From: CAZGRP01 sp964527995
Lineage (GTDB): Bacteria; Zhuqueibacterota; Zhuqueibacteria; Oceanimicrobiales; CAZGRP01
DNA: 21,712 nucleotides
Direction of reading: 5' to 3'
Assembly (NCBI GenBank): GCA_964527995.1
Contig: CAZGRP010000064.1
Coordinates: 1 to 21,712, forward strand
Each line of letters opens with the position of its first letter. Positions within the stretch are counted from its first letter, which is position 1. Under the pieces are notes generated by a model that saw nothing but the letters and a program-made list of their open reading frames with translations, made no database searches and had not been told where the DNA came from. Of this stretch, positions 8,496 through 15,305 are shown piece after piece. Position numbers and translations under genes: made by a program.

Positions 8496-9164
8496 TCAGC
8501 GCGCAGGCAGCTTACCGACAAACCATTCCATGGCACGCCGCCAGGCCGTGGCCTCTTCTCTGGTCACTTCTTCGTGCTGGAAATGGTAGTCCCCCTTGCG
8601 GATGAAGCCAGCCAGCTCACTTCTGAGTCGGCCGAGCGCGCGAAGCTCCCACTGGTACAACACCTCGCGCATCCCTGGTGAGGGCAGCCGCGCCCGCAAC
8701 GCCTCATAGTGCCGAAAACAAAGCGGATCCGCCCGATCGAGGGCCGCGGCCAACTCGGCCTCCTGCAGATGCTCGCAAAACAGCCCAAGTGCACGCTCTT
8801 CGCAGGCCTCGACCGTCCTGCAGATGGGGCAGGTTCCGTCATTGTCCTCGAGAGAGGGCGTGCCCTGGTTCAGGGCATCCAGCCTTTGGCGGATGAGGTC
8901 TTCGTACAAGATGCTCAAGCCGTATGCGTCGCCGTTTTCAGCCGCCATGACGGCATGACCGTGGCAGAAGCCGCCGGATGCTTGCAGATCGGCACGCACG
9001 CCAGGGTCGTTCACCGACTCATAGAGCATCGCGTCGATGGCAGTGCGTCCGGCTCGATCGATGCGCGTGCAGACGGCGCAGCCGGGCTGACCCATGGCCG
9101 CGAGCAGCTCGTAGTACCCGATGAACTTCTCAGGCGTGCGTTTCTTGCGATTCCAGATAGCCAT
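8496..9164 (-). CDS. DUF6062 family protein with paired cysteine/histidine motifs
   Basis: The 222-residue protein resembles the DUF6062 family (my recognition rests on the CxxC start, the YESVNDPGVRADL stretch and SGGFCHGH). Its function is unknown. Two similar metal-site patterns are visible: C29-x2-C32 with C67-x2-H70, and C112-x2-C115 with C149-x2-H152. This suggests an internal duplication with two zinc or redox sites. The rest is helical, with no signal peptide or membrane segment. The ATG at 9164 lies inside the end of the dynamin-family gene (35-nt overlap), with GGAG about 10 nt upstream in the dynamin coding sequence. Translational coupling and a joint role with the GTPase are therefore likely, but no mechanism can be read from the sequence. 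Confidence 0.82.
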   Translation of the reverse strand: MAIWNRKKRTPEKFIGYYELLAAMGQPGCAVCTRIDRAGRTAIDAMLYESVNDPGVRADLQASGGFCHGHAVMAAENGDAYGLSILYEDLIRQRLDALNQGTPSLEDNDGTCPICRTVEACEERALGLFCEHLQEAELAAALDRADPLCFRHYEALRARLPSPGMREVLYQWELRALGRLRSELAGFIRKGDYHFQHEEVTREEATAWRRAMEWFVGKLPAR

Positions 9165-10938
9165 CCAGATTCAGCTCCGAAACCTTCGCATGGATGCGAA
9201 CGACCTTCTCGCGCACCGATCGCAGGTGAGCCAACCGCTTGCCAATCTCTTCGGCACCGGACTGGTGCTGCTGGCGTGCTCTGCCGACCAGTGTCTGGAT
9301 CTCGGCGTAGGCTTCATCGATGCGTTCGGTAAGCCGCGCCTGAAAAGCGAAGGCACTCTCACGCAGCCGATCGAGCAGGTCCGCCCGCACACGGCCGCAC
9401 TGGCGGTCGAACTGTGGCGGCAGTTCGGCCAGGGTCTTCTTGAGCAGAATCTTCTTCGACACCAGGGTTGCAACGCCATAGGTGAGCAGGTTCTCAAACG
9501 GATCGAGAGCACTGTGATCGCCGCCCACCTTGAAGAAAAAGACCTTTTCGTCCGCCAGTCTTTCCTCACCCTCGTACCGCCGCAGGCTGAGATCGAAAAG
9601 CTCGCCAGCAATTTCGTAGATACGATCGATGGCGGCGTTGGCACGTCCGGCCAGGCGCTCCGCAAGTTCCCTGAAAGCACGATCGACCTTTTCCTCCTGC
9701 CGGTGGCGCCACGGAGTAAATGCCGCCTCGATCTCCTGGCGCAGTGCCTGCTCCATGAAAGCCGCCAGCTTTCGGGCATTCCTCTCTGGCTGCTCGTCGA
9801 AACACCGGCGCAACCGAGCCTCCAATTCCCCGAGTTTGGCCTTCTTCCACTCGACCACATCGTCGTCGTAGCTGTCGAGGATGCGGCGGACACCGCCGTC
9901 GAGAAGGTGAACGATGTCGTCCTTCTGCTGTTGCACCTCCGTCTTATGGGCTTCGAAGGCCGCCATTTTTTCAGCAAGCTGCTCCTGGGGTGTGCGCACC
10001 GCCCGGGCCTCCAGGTCGAGCAGTCCCATGGCCTCTTCGAGCACCATCAAGGTGCGGCGCCGGGCATTCCGGAGCAGCACAGCGCCCTTCTCTCGCATCA
10101 AGAAACGGCCGAGGGCGCGCTCGACATTCGGTAGCTGGCTGCGCTCGAGCTTCTCGCGGTCGCCATGCAAGCGTGCGTGCAAAGCCCACTTGGCCGACAG
10201 CGGAAAGATCTTCAGTGCTTCGTCGTGCACCTGCATCTCTCTGGCAATGACTTCTCGAGTGAAAGCCAGCGACTCTTCCAGCTCTTCAGCAGAAAGATGG
10301 TCGATTTTGTTCTTGATGAAGAAGATCTTGCCGGCATGTTGCCGGACATCGGCCAGGAACTTCAGTTCCGCTTCACTGATGGGCGGGTCGGCGCTCACCA
10401 GAAAGAGCACCGCATCGGCGTGGGGCAGGAAGTCGTAGGCAGCGTCGGTGTTGTGCCCGAAAACGGAGCCGACTCCCGGGGTATCGATCAACTGGACGCC
10501 GTCGCGCAGAAAACCGGCGGGATACTCGACCACCAACCGACCCACGTTCTTCTGGTTCTTGGGATTGTTGCGCTCGGTGATGTAGTCAGCGATGGCTTCG
10601 ACGCCGATCTCCGCACAGCGGCCATCAAGGAAATAGACCGTCGTCTTGAGTTGATGGCCATAGCGCACGATCGTCACCGCTGAGGTCAGTGGCACCACGG
10701 CAGCCGGAAGCAGCTCGGCGCCGAGGAGTGCATTGATGAAGGTGCTCTTGCCGCGCTTGAACTGCCCCATGACGACAAGATTGAAGGTGTTGGTCGACAG
10801 CTTGTGCCGCAACTCAGAGCAGGCGGTTTGCAGGCGAACCCAGCCGGCCTCGGAAAATAGCTGCTCGGCCTCGACGAGACAATCGTCAAGGGCTCTCTCA
10901 CCCTGTTCAAAAATTTCAAGGAATCGGGTCTGCGACAT
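9130..10938 (-). CDS. Dynamin-family GTPase
   Basis: This is a large GTPase of the bacterial dynamin-like family, which act on membranes. Counting from GTG 10953 for motif positions, G1 is GQFKRGKS (63-70), G2 is PLTSAVT (88-94), G3 is DTPG (157-160) and G4 is NKID (215-218). The C-terminal half (about 290-600) is long alpha-helix, with charged coiled-coil stretches and a more hydrophobic patch LTYGVATLVSKKILL near 500 that could be the membrane-contact tip. All G motifs are intact. The start is ambiguous: ATG at 10938 (602 aa), ATG at 10941 or GTG at 10953. Transcription probably starts upstream of the structured leader at 10988-11218. The gene overlaps the DUF6062 gene by 35 nt. Bacterial dynamins serve membrane repair, fission or phage defence; the sequence does not tell which applies here. 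Confidence 0.92.
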   Translation of the reverse strand: MSQTRFLEIFEQGERALDDCLVEAEQLFSEAGWVRLQTACSELRHKLSTNTFNLVVMGQFKRGKSTFINALLGAELLPAAVVPLTSAVTIVRYGHQLKTTVYFLDGRCAEIGVEAIADYITERNNPKNQKNVGRLVVEYPAGFLRDGVQLIDTPGVGSVFGHNTDAAYDFLPHADAVLFLVSADPPISEAELKFLADVRQHAGKIFFIKNKIDHLSAEELEESLAFTREVIAREMQVHDEALKIFPLSAKWALHARLHGDREKLERSQLPNVERALGRFLMREKGAVLLRNARRRTLMVLEEAMGLLDLEARAVRTPQEQLAEKMAAFEAHKTEVQQQKDDIVHLLDGGVRRILDSYDDDVVEWKKAKLGELEARLRRCFDEQPERNARKLAAFMEQALRQEIEAAFTPWRHRQEEKVDRAFRELAERLAGRANAAIDRIYEIAGELFDLSLRRYEGEERLADEKVFFFKVGGDHSALDPFENLLTYGVATLVSKKILLKKTLAELPPQFDRQCGRVRADLLDRLRESAFAFQARLTERIDEAYAEIQTLVGRARQQHQSGAEEIGKRLAHLRSVREKVVRIHAKVSELNLDGYLESQETHA

Positions 10939-10987
10939 CATTCTATCCCACACGTTACCCCGGCCGCCGATGCCGTTCGGTACCGCC

Positions 10988-11047
10988 CAAAAAAGAAACT
11001 CCTGCCTTCGAAATAGGTGAGGTTTCGCCTATCCCAAAAGCAGGAGT
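10988..11047 (-). terminator. Long intrinsic-terminator-like hairpin just upstream of the dynamin gene
   Basis: In the minus-strand RNA, arm ACTCCTGC (11047-11040) pairs perfectly with GCAGGAGT (11005-10998). The seven positions inside (TTTTGGG against TTCGAAG) also pair, using four G-U pairs. The next eight (ATAGGCGA against TCACCTAT) pair with one C-A mismatch, and the loop is AACC. The result is a nearly unbroken 23-bp stem followed by TTTCTTTTTT. The plus-strand RNA would lose the middle seven pairs, so the minus strand is the structured one. It ends about 50 nt before the dynamin start codon and about 250 nt after the exonuclease stop. Confidence 0.75.
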
Positions 11048-11184
11048 CATCAATCCGCCAGGCGGCGGATACTTCTGGTGAACTCCATCACCAACCGTTG
11101 AATATAGCGATTCCGGCGGCCAGATGCAAGGGAAACGTAAGGCATGGCCGTATCGACACGACTCCGCCTGCGGACTTTCTTTTC
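10988..11184 (-). ncRNA. Candidate leader or small RNA ahead of the dynamin cluster
   Basis: A promoter-like pair at 11191-11218 and the terminator at 10988-11047 would delimit an RNA of roughly 200 nt. Just before the terminator a second hairpin is visible: ATCCGCC (11070-11064 read on the template coordinates) with GGCGGAT around a 4-nt loop, spanning 11053-11070, only 5 nt from the long stem. Tandem hairpins, then a T-run, then the dynamin gene could be a transcription attenuator, a stand-alone small RNA or a small mRNA. I could not match it to a known riboswitch class. Confidence 0.35.
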
Positions 11185-11190
11185 GAACAC
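11050..11190 (-). CDS. Possible small basic protein upstream of the dynamin gene
   Basis: An open frame of 46 codons runs from GTG at 11190 to a TGA at 11052-11050, which is followed by a second in-frame TGA and then the long terminator stem. The product would be very basic, with arginine clusters (KKVRRRSR, GRRNRY, SIRRLAD). A shorter version starts at ATG 11145 (31 aa, MPYVSLASG...). Neither start has a clear Shine-Dalgarno. The GTG directly abuts the predicted -10 box, so a transcript from that promoter would only carry the ATG version. About 63% of third positions are G or C, which does not decide the question. It may be a leader peptide, a small gene with its own terminator, or chance. 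Confidence 0.22.
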   Translation of the reverse strand: MFEKKVRRRSRVDTAMPYVSLASGRRNRYIQRLVMEFTRSIRRLAD

Positions 11191-11218
11191 AGAATAGGAA
11201 CGCTCACGGAAGAATCAA
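11191..11218 (-). promoter_or_regulatory. Candidate promoter for the leader/dynamin unit
   Basis: TTGATT (11218-11213) and TATTCT (11196-11191) are separated by 16 bp; each matches 4 of 6 consensus bases. The pair lies in the gap after the exonuclease stop and points toward the dynamin cluster. A transcript from here would cross the long terminator before reaching the first gene. No promoter can be seen in the 50 nt between the terminator and the dynamin start. Confidence 0.4.
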
Positions 11219-11297
11219 CAGGCACTCCTGGGCCGGAGAGCGCCGTCTCTCATGCCCGTCTGTACTTCGGCGGTTGCACCAGAAAGGCCGGTCGGGG

Positions 11298-12185
11298 CTA
11301 GTCGCGCCAGCGTGGAATGCGCTCGCGAATCTTGCTGAAGCCGAGGCTGTCGAAGGTGGCTGTTACCTCTTTGGGATCGGCTCCCAGGTAGCGCAGCGAC
11401 GGCAGCTCGGCCGCCAGCGGGGCGTCGCGCGAGATGGTGGCCAGCCTCTTCGACAGGAAAGCCCACTCGCGCCCTTGCGCCAGTTTTCCCGCCACAGCCC
11501 GGGCACCTCGCAGCGGCAGTCCGGGCACCTCGTCCAAACGGTCGTAGAGGCTTTCCAGGCTCCCGAAAAATTGCAGCAAGACCTTGGCCGTCTTCTCGCC
11601 GATCCCCTTGACGCCGGGGATGTTGTCCACCGCGTCTCCCTGCAGGGCCAGCAGATCGGGGATCTGCCGCGGATGGACGCCAAAAACCTCGCGCACCGCC
11701 GTATTGTCGAGCCAGCGGTCTTTGGCAAAGTCGAACAGAGCAACCTCATCGCTGACCAATTGCGCCAGGTCCTTGTCTCCGGAGACGATCACGATCTTGC
11801 CGGCATCCCGGTGCAATCGCTCCACCAGCGTGCCGATGAGGTCGTCGGCCTCGTATCGACTCGAAGCAAAGGTCGCGGCTCCCAGCGCCTCCGCCAGTCG
11901 CCGGCATGAATCGAGTTGCGCCTCCAGCTCCGGTGGTGGCAGGTTTCGCTGCGCTTTGTACTCGGTGTAAATCTCGTTGCGGAAGCTGGTCGTCAGGCTT
12001 TCATCAAAGGCGATGCCGAGGTGGGTCAGATCGTCGCGGCGCGCGAGCTGAATCAGAAAGTTGGCAAAGCCATAGACGGCGTTCGCGGGTTCCCCCTGCG
12101 GCGTGGTGATGGACAAGGGCAGTGAATAGAAGGCGCGAAAAATGTAGGGACTGGCGTCGACCAGGAAGAGGGTGGAGGCATTCAC
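11298..12185 (-). CDS. 5'-3' exonuclease / flap endonuclease (PolI N-domain type)
   Basis: This stand-alone relative of the 5'-nuclease domain of DNA polymerase I cuts 5' flaps or degrades DNA 5' to 3' in repair and Okazaki-fragment processing. The 295 aa match the family. Metal-binding acidic residues are visible: D10 (FLVDASPYIFRAFY), D61 (AFDE), E112, D114 and D115 (YEADDLIGT), D137 and D139 (SGDKDLAQLV), D184 and D187 (LQGDAVDNIPG). A helix-3-turn-helix follows (GVKGIGEKTAKVLLQFFGSL, 191-210). The start is GTG at 12185, whose GTGA overlaps the TGA of the CoA-transferase gene, so translation is coupled. A longer frame from 12362 would overlap that gene by 180 nt and adds non-family residues. 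No polymerase domain is present. Similar proteins are called Xni/ExoIX or YpcP; I do not assign a symbol. Confidence 0.93.
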   Translation of the reverse strand: MNASTLFLVDASPYIFRAFYSLPLSITTPQGEPANAVYGFANFLIQLARRDDLTHLGIAFDESLTTSFRNEIYTEYKAQRNLPPPELEAQLDSCRRLAEALGAATFASSRYEADDLIGTLVERLHRDAGKIVIVSGDKDLAQLVSDEVALFDFAKDRWLDNTAVREVFGVHPRQIPDLLALQGDAVDNIPGVKGIGEKTAKVLLQFFGSLESLYDRLDEVPGLPLRGARAVAGKLAQGREWAFLSKRLATISRDAPLAAELPSLRYLGADPKEVTATFDSLGFSKIRERIPRWRD

Positions 12186-14083
12186 TGGGTTGTGCTTGAA
12201 TTTGAATCGCGCGTTTGAGTCTCGGTCTCGGTCTTCCCCCCAGAATCTGCGGTCGGAGTGAAACAGATCTTCAGCTTGTACACGCCATCCTCGAAGCTCT
12301 TTTCGGTCAAGGTGCCGAGCTTCTCGAAGACGCGCAGCATCGCCAGATTGTCCGGCAGACAATAGGCGATGAAGCCCTCCAGCCCATTGCGCTGGGCGAT
12401 CTTCATCAGATGGCGCAGCAGGAAGGTGCCGATGCCCTTGCCCTGCAGGTCTTCCCGCACCACGAAGGCCACCTCGGGGTACCTGGACCAGGGGCTCGAC
12501 ATGTAACGGCCCACGGCTACGATGCGTTCGTTGGTGATATCGCCGATGACGCCGACGATGGCCATGTCGCGTTCGTAGTCGACGTTCACCAGCTCCTGGG
12601 CCTTCTCGTGATGCATGGTTTTTACATGGGCGAAGTATCGGTGGTAGATGGTCTCACTGGTGTGGGAGTAGAAGAACTCCTGCAGCAGGCGCTCGTCGGT
12701 CGGCTTGATTGGACGAAAGTGAATGGGCGGAGTGTCTTTGAACTGATGGGTCACCTCATACTCTTCCGGATAGAGCCGCCCCGCCGTCTCCAGGCGCTGG
12801 TCTCCATAGACGTAGCGCCGCTTCTTGACGGTATTGAGCAGCTCGCCGCGAAAGTCGGGATGAGCGATATTGATCAGCTCCAGGGCGCGCTGGCGGATCG
12901 ATTTGCCATGCAGATAGGCGATGCCGTACTCGGTGACGACGTAGTGTGTGCCGCCGCGGGTGACCGTGACGCCGGCACCGCGGCTGAGCTCCGCCACGAT
13001 GCGCGACCGGGTGCCACCGCGAGCCGTGGATGGGAGGGCGATGATGGGCTTTCCGCCGATCGATCGTGCCGCGCCGCGCATGAAGTCGGCCTGGCCACCC
13101 AGGCCGCTATAGAAGCGGTGGCCGAGCGAGTCGGCACAGACCTGGCCGGTGAGGTCGACTTCGAGCGCCGAGTTGATGGCGATCATGTTGTCGTTTCTGC
13201 TGATGATGAACGGATCGTTGGTGTAGTCGGATGGGTAAAACTCCACCGCCGGGTTGTTGTCGACGAAATCGTACAGCCGGCGTGTACCCATGGCGAAGCT
13301 GGCCACCACCTTGCCCTTGTGCAGTGTCTTCTTGCGATTGGTGATCACGCCGGCCTCGATCAGATCGAGGATGCCGTCGGAGATCATTTCCGAATGCACG
13401 CCGAGGTGATGTTTGTCAAGCAGGAAGCGGATGACGGCATGCGGCACCTCGCCGATACCCGTCTGAATCGTAGCGCCGTCGGGGATCAGCTTCGCCAGGT
13501 GGCGGGCGATGCTCCTGGCCGTCTCATCGGGCTCCGGGAGGGGGAATTCGACCAGCGGCTCCTCATTGTGCAGATAGTAGTGGATGCGGTTGGTGCGGAT
13601 GAAACTGTCGCCCAGCGTCCGCGGCATCCGCGGGTTGACTTCCGCCACCACGATCTTGGCCAGCTCGGCCGCAGACTTGACGATGTCGACACTGACGCCC
13701 AGGCTGCAAAAACCGTGGCTATCCGGCGGTGTCACCTGAATAAAGGCCACATCGATCGGCATCTGGCCACGTCTGAAAAGACGGGGGATGTCGGAGAGAT
13801 AGATCGGCGTGTAGTCGGCATCGCCACGGTCAACCGCCCGCCGCACACTGGGACCGATGAAGAAGGCATTCAGTCGGAACTGGTTCAGGTAGCGGGGATG
13901 AACGTAACCGGAAAACCCCCAGGTCAGGATATGAATCAGCTCCACGTCGGCGAAATGGCCTGCAAGATGGGTCAGTTCCCGCGCCAGCCTTTGCGGCTGA
14001 GCGCAGCCCGACCCCATGAAGAACCGGCCGCTGCGTGGCAGCCTATCCAGGATATCCTGCAACGATTCGATCTGTTGCCACAT
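12182..14083 (-). CDS. Acetyl-CoA hydrolase/CoA-transferase fused to a GNAT acetyltransferase
   Basis: The N-terminal 440 residues are a family I CoA-transferase of the acetyl-CoA hydrolase / 4-hydroxybutyrate CoA-transferase type. Visible marks are GDSFIRTNRIHYYLHNEEPL, IQTGIGEVPHAV and HSEMISDGILDLIEAGVI, with E232 the likely nucleophile, then GLGGQADFMRGA and TEYGIAYLHGKSIRQRA. Residues about 450-605 are a GNAT domain with the acetyl-CoA loop REDLQGKGIGTFLL (543-556). The pairing suggests acyl-CoA transfer linked to protein or small-molecule acetylation; substrates are unknown. The last 20 residues are a low-complexity Thr/Glu/Ser tail. I chose ATG 14083 (633 aa): a GGGTGA site precedes it, a promoter lies just upstream and the family N-terminus begins here. 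A frame from 14299 would add 72 unlikely residues. The stop overlaps the exonuclease start. Confidence 0.9.
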   Translation of the reverse strand: MWQQIESLQDILDRLPRSGRFFMGSGCAQPQRLARELTHLAGHFADVELIHILTWGFSGYVHPRYLNQFRLNAFFIGPSVRRAVDRGDADYTPIYLSDIPRLFRRGQMPIDVAFIQVTPPDSHGFCSLGVSVDIVKSAAELAKIVVAEVNPRMPRTLGDSFIRTNRIHYYLHNEEPLVEFPLPEPDETARSIARHLAKLIPDGATIQTGIGEVPHAVIRFLLDKHHLGVHSEMISDGILDLIEAGVITNRKKTLHKGKVVASFAMGTRRLYDFVDNNPAVEFYPSDYTNDPFIISRNDNMIAINSALEVDLTGQVCADSLGHRFYSGLGGQADFMRGAARSIGGKPIIALPSTARGGTRSRIVAELSRGAGVTVTRGGTHYVVTEYGIAYLHGKSIRQRALELINIAHPDFRGELLNTVKKRRYVYGDQRLETAGRLYPEEYEVTHQFKDTPPIHFRPIKPTDERLLQEFFYSHTSETIYHRYFAHVKTMHHEKAQELVNVDYERDMAIVGVIGDITNERIVAVGRYMSSPWSRYPEVAFVVREDLQGKGIGTFLLRHLMKIAQRNGLEGFIAYCLPDNLAMLRVFEKLGTLTEKSFEDGVYKLKICFTPTADSGGKTETETQTRDSNSSTTQ

Positions 14084-14112
14084 CGCTTTTTCACCCAAAG
14101 ATTGACAGCACC

Positions 14113-14141
14113 AATGTACAAACCGCCCCGTTGCCGAACAA
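14113..14141 (-). promoter_or_regulatory. Candidate promoter for the CoA-transferase gene
   Basis: TTGTTC (14141-14136) and TACATT (14118-14113) are separated by exactly 17 bp. The predicted start lies about 23 nt before the ATG at 14083. The -35 box is weak (3 of 6), but the same -10 hexamer and spacing recur at 17257-17285 and 20509-20537. The rest of the 14084-14302 gap shows no gene. Confidence 0.42.
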
Positions 14142-14302
14142 GGCCAAAGAAGTGAATTCTCACCTGGGTGGCGAAGGCGCAACAGACCCGCGCCGGGCAC
14201 AGGGCAAACGATGCCCTCGATACCAGGTGGTACTTTTCCAGGGAGGAAGGACGTGAGGGAAGGCGGTCGACCGGCCAGCGCACAATGCCCGGCCGGCACA
14301 AA

Positions 14303-14728
14303 CTAACGCTCGCCGCTGTGTATGCGGCGACTTGTCAACTCGCGCGCCGGGAGCTGGCCGTAGCTCTCAAAATCACGGCTGCGAAGCACCTCCTCAACCG
14401 TGCGCCGCAACTCATTGAGATCGGATGACTTGGTAACCACTGCGTCGGCCATCCACAGCTCCCGGTCTGTCATTTCCTCGTCTGCTGCCGTGTGGAAAAC
14501 CAACGGTACGTCGGGGTATCGGGCGGTGACTTCCTCGGCGAAGTCATCGCCATCCTCGGCTGCCGCGTGCACATCCATGATCACCAGATCGGGCAACGCT
14601 CGCCGCATCAACTGCCGCGCTTCCGAAGGCGTCTTTGCCAGGAGCACGTCGAACCCATCGCGACGAAACGCCTCGCTATACCGACCGGCCAGGGACGCGT
14701 CACCATCCACAATCAGCAACTTTCTCAT
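14303..14728 (-). CDS. Single-domain response regulator
   Basis: This is a 141-residue receiver protein that would accept phosphate from a histidine kinase. The core residues are present: D8 and D10 in LLIVDGDAS (acidic pair spaced by a glycine rather than adjacent), phospho-acceptor D52 in DLVIMDVH, T80 in VFHTA and K100 in AVVTKSS. A 30-residue tail follows, with no DNA-binding or enzymatic output domain, so it probably acts through protein contacts, as CheY-like proteins do. The ATG at 14728 follows GGAG by about 7 nt. No kinase gene is adjacent; the hybrid kinase at 17585-20320 is the nearest and could be the partner, but this is only a guess. The gene stands alone, with the fmdB terminator upstream and a 220-nt gap downstream. 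Confidence 0.9.
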   Translation of the reverse strand: MRKLLIVDGDASLAGRYSEAFRRDGFDVLLAKTPSEARQLMRRALPDLVIMDVHAAAEDGDDFAEEVTARYPDVPLVFHTAADEEMTDRELWMADAVVTKSSDLNELRRTVEEVLRSRDFESYGQLPARELTSRRIHSGER

Positions 14729-14868
14729 CTCGCCGCTCCATACAATTACGGAAACGACCCGATTGGGAAATGGGATACACTAAAGTGCAAACCCGCGTTT
14801 TGAAAGTCAAATCTTGTGACAGAATTTTCAACGAATACCCTACCGCCGACACCCTCCCATCAAGGCCC

Positions 14869-14917
14869 AAAAACCCCGCGGAAACCCGGCGCCTGTGCAC
14901 TGGGTCATCCGCGGGGT
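14869..14917 (-). terminator. Intrinsic terminator after the FmdB-type gene
   Basis: ACCCCGCGGA (14917-14908) pairs perfectly over ten bases with TCCGCGGGGT (14882-14873). Four inner pairs (ACCC with GGGT) lie beyond a small bulge. A run of five T follows on the minus strand (14873-14869). It lies 70 nt past the stop of the small zinc-ribbon gene and should separate that unit from the response regulator. Confidence 0.75.
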
Positions 14918-14987
14918 CATGGGGAGGAGGTCAGCAAGACGGCGGCTTGGAATCGAGTGAATTCAATCCCGGCGTCATCATCACGCT

Positions 14988-15152
14988 TCAGCTTTTCCTG
15001 GACGTCTGGACATAGACCTGACTGAGCAGCTGCTCGACCCGTGGGCTCTTGCACTTCGGGCAGCGAGGTTTGGTGCGATCGTGTTCGAGGAGAGTCATGG
15101 TAACAGTGAAGTTCTCGCCGCACTTCTGACACCGATACTCATAGGTAGGCAT
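14988..15152 (-). CDS. FmdB-type small zinc-ribbon protein
   Basis: This 54-residue protein begins MPTYEYRCQKCGENF and ends QTSRKS, both typical of the FmdB/CxxC-CxxC family. C8-x2-C11 and C31-x2-C34 form the zinc knuckles. Such proteins are widespread, small and of uncertain function; the FmdB name comes from a putative regulator of formamidase genes. An excellent Shine-Dalgarno, AGAGGAGG (15166-15159), lies 6 nt before the ATG at 15152, which settles the start. The gene follows the small lipoprotein by about 150 nt and is followed by a strong terminator, so it is probably the last gene of the sfsA unit or a short transcript of its own. Confidence 0.92.
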   Translation of the reverse strand: MPTYEYRCQKCGENFTVTMTLLEHDRTKPRCPKCKSPRVEQLLSQVYVQTSRKS

Positions 15153-15158
15153 GTCATT

Positions 15159-15166
15159 CCTCCTCT
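15159..15166 (-). promoter_or_regulatory. Strong ribosome binding site of the FmdB-type gene
   Basis: AGAGGAGG lies 6 nt before the ATG at 15152. It is the best Shine-Dalgarno I noticed in the window and suggests high expression of the small protein. Confidence 0.85.
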
Positions 15167-15305
15167 AGCCTGCCGGACCAACCAACCCGTCACCTCCGTT
15201 CTATTCTTGCCAAAGCTCTTCAAGCCCGTTAGGTTCCCGGTTTTGTGCAAAATCCGAACTCCAAAGGCCGCAACTCTGCCGGGCGAATCGCGACGCTACG
15301 ACGGG

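Noticed and set aside
10998..11047. Integron attC site or known riboswitch at the nested inverted repeat
   Set aside because: No GTTRRRY-type core is present for attC, and I could not match the conserved positions of the riboswitch classes I considered, such as fluoride. A terminator with a T-run explains it better.
11017..11301. 94-codon plus-strand frame through the leader region of the dynamin cluster
   Set aside because: It reads through the terminator stem, has no ribosome site and resembles no protein.
12186..12362. N-terminal extension of the exonuclease frame
   Set aside because: These 59 codons overlap the CoA-transferase gene and lie before the conserved FLVDASPYIFRAFY start; the GTG at 12185 fits better.
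12215..14155. 646-codon plus-strand open frame opposite the CoA-transferase gene
   Set aside because: It is the antisense shadow of a clear enzyme gene with intact motifs.
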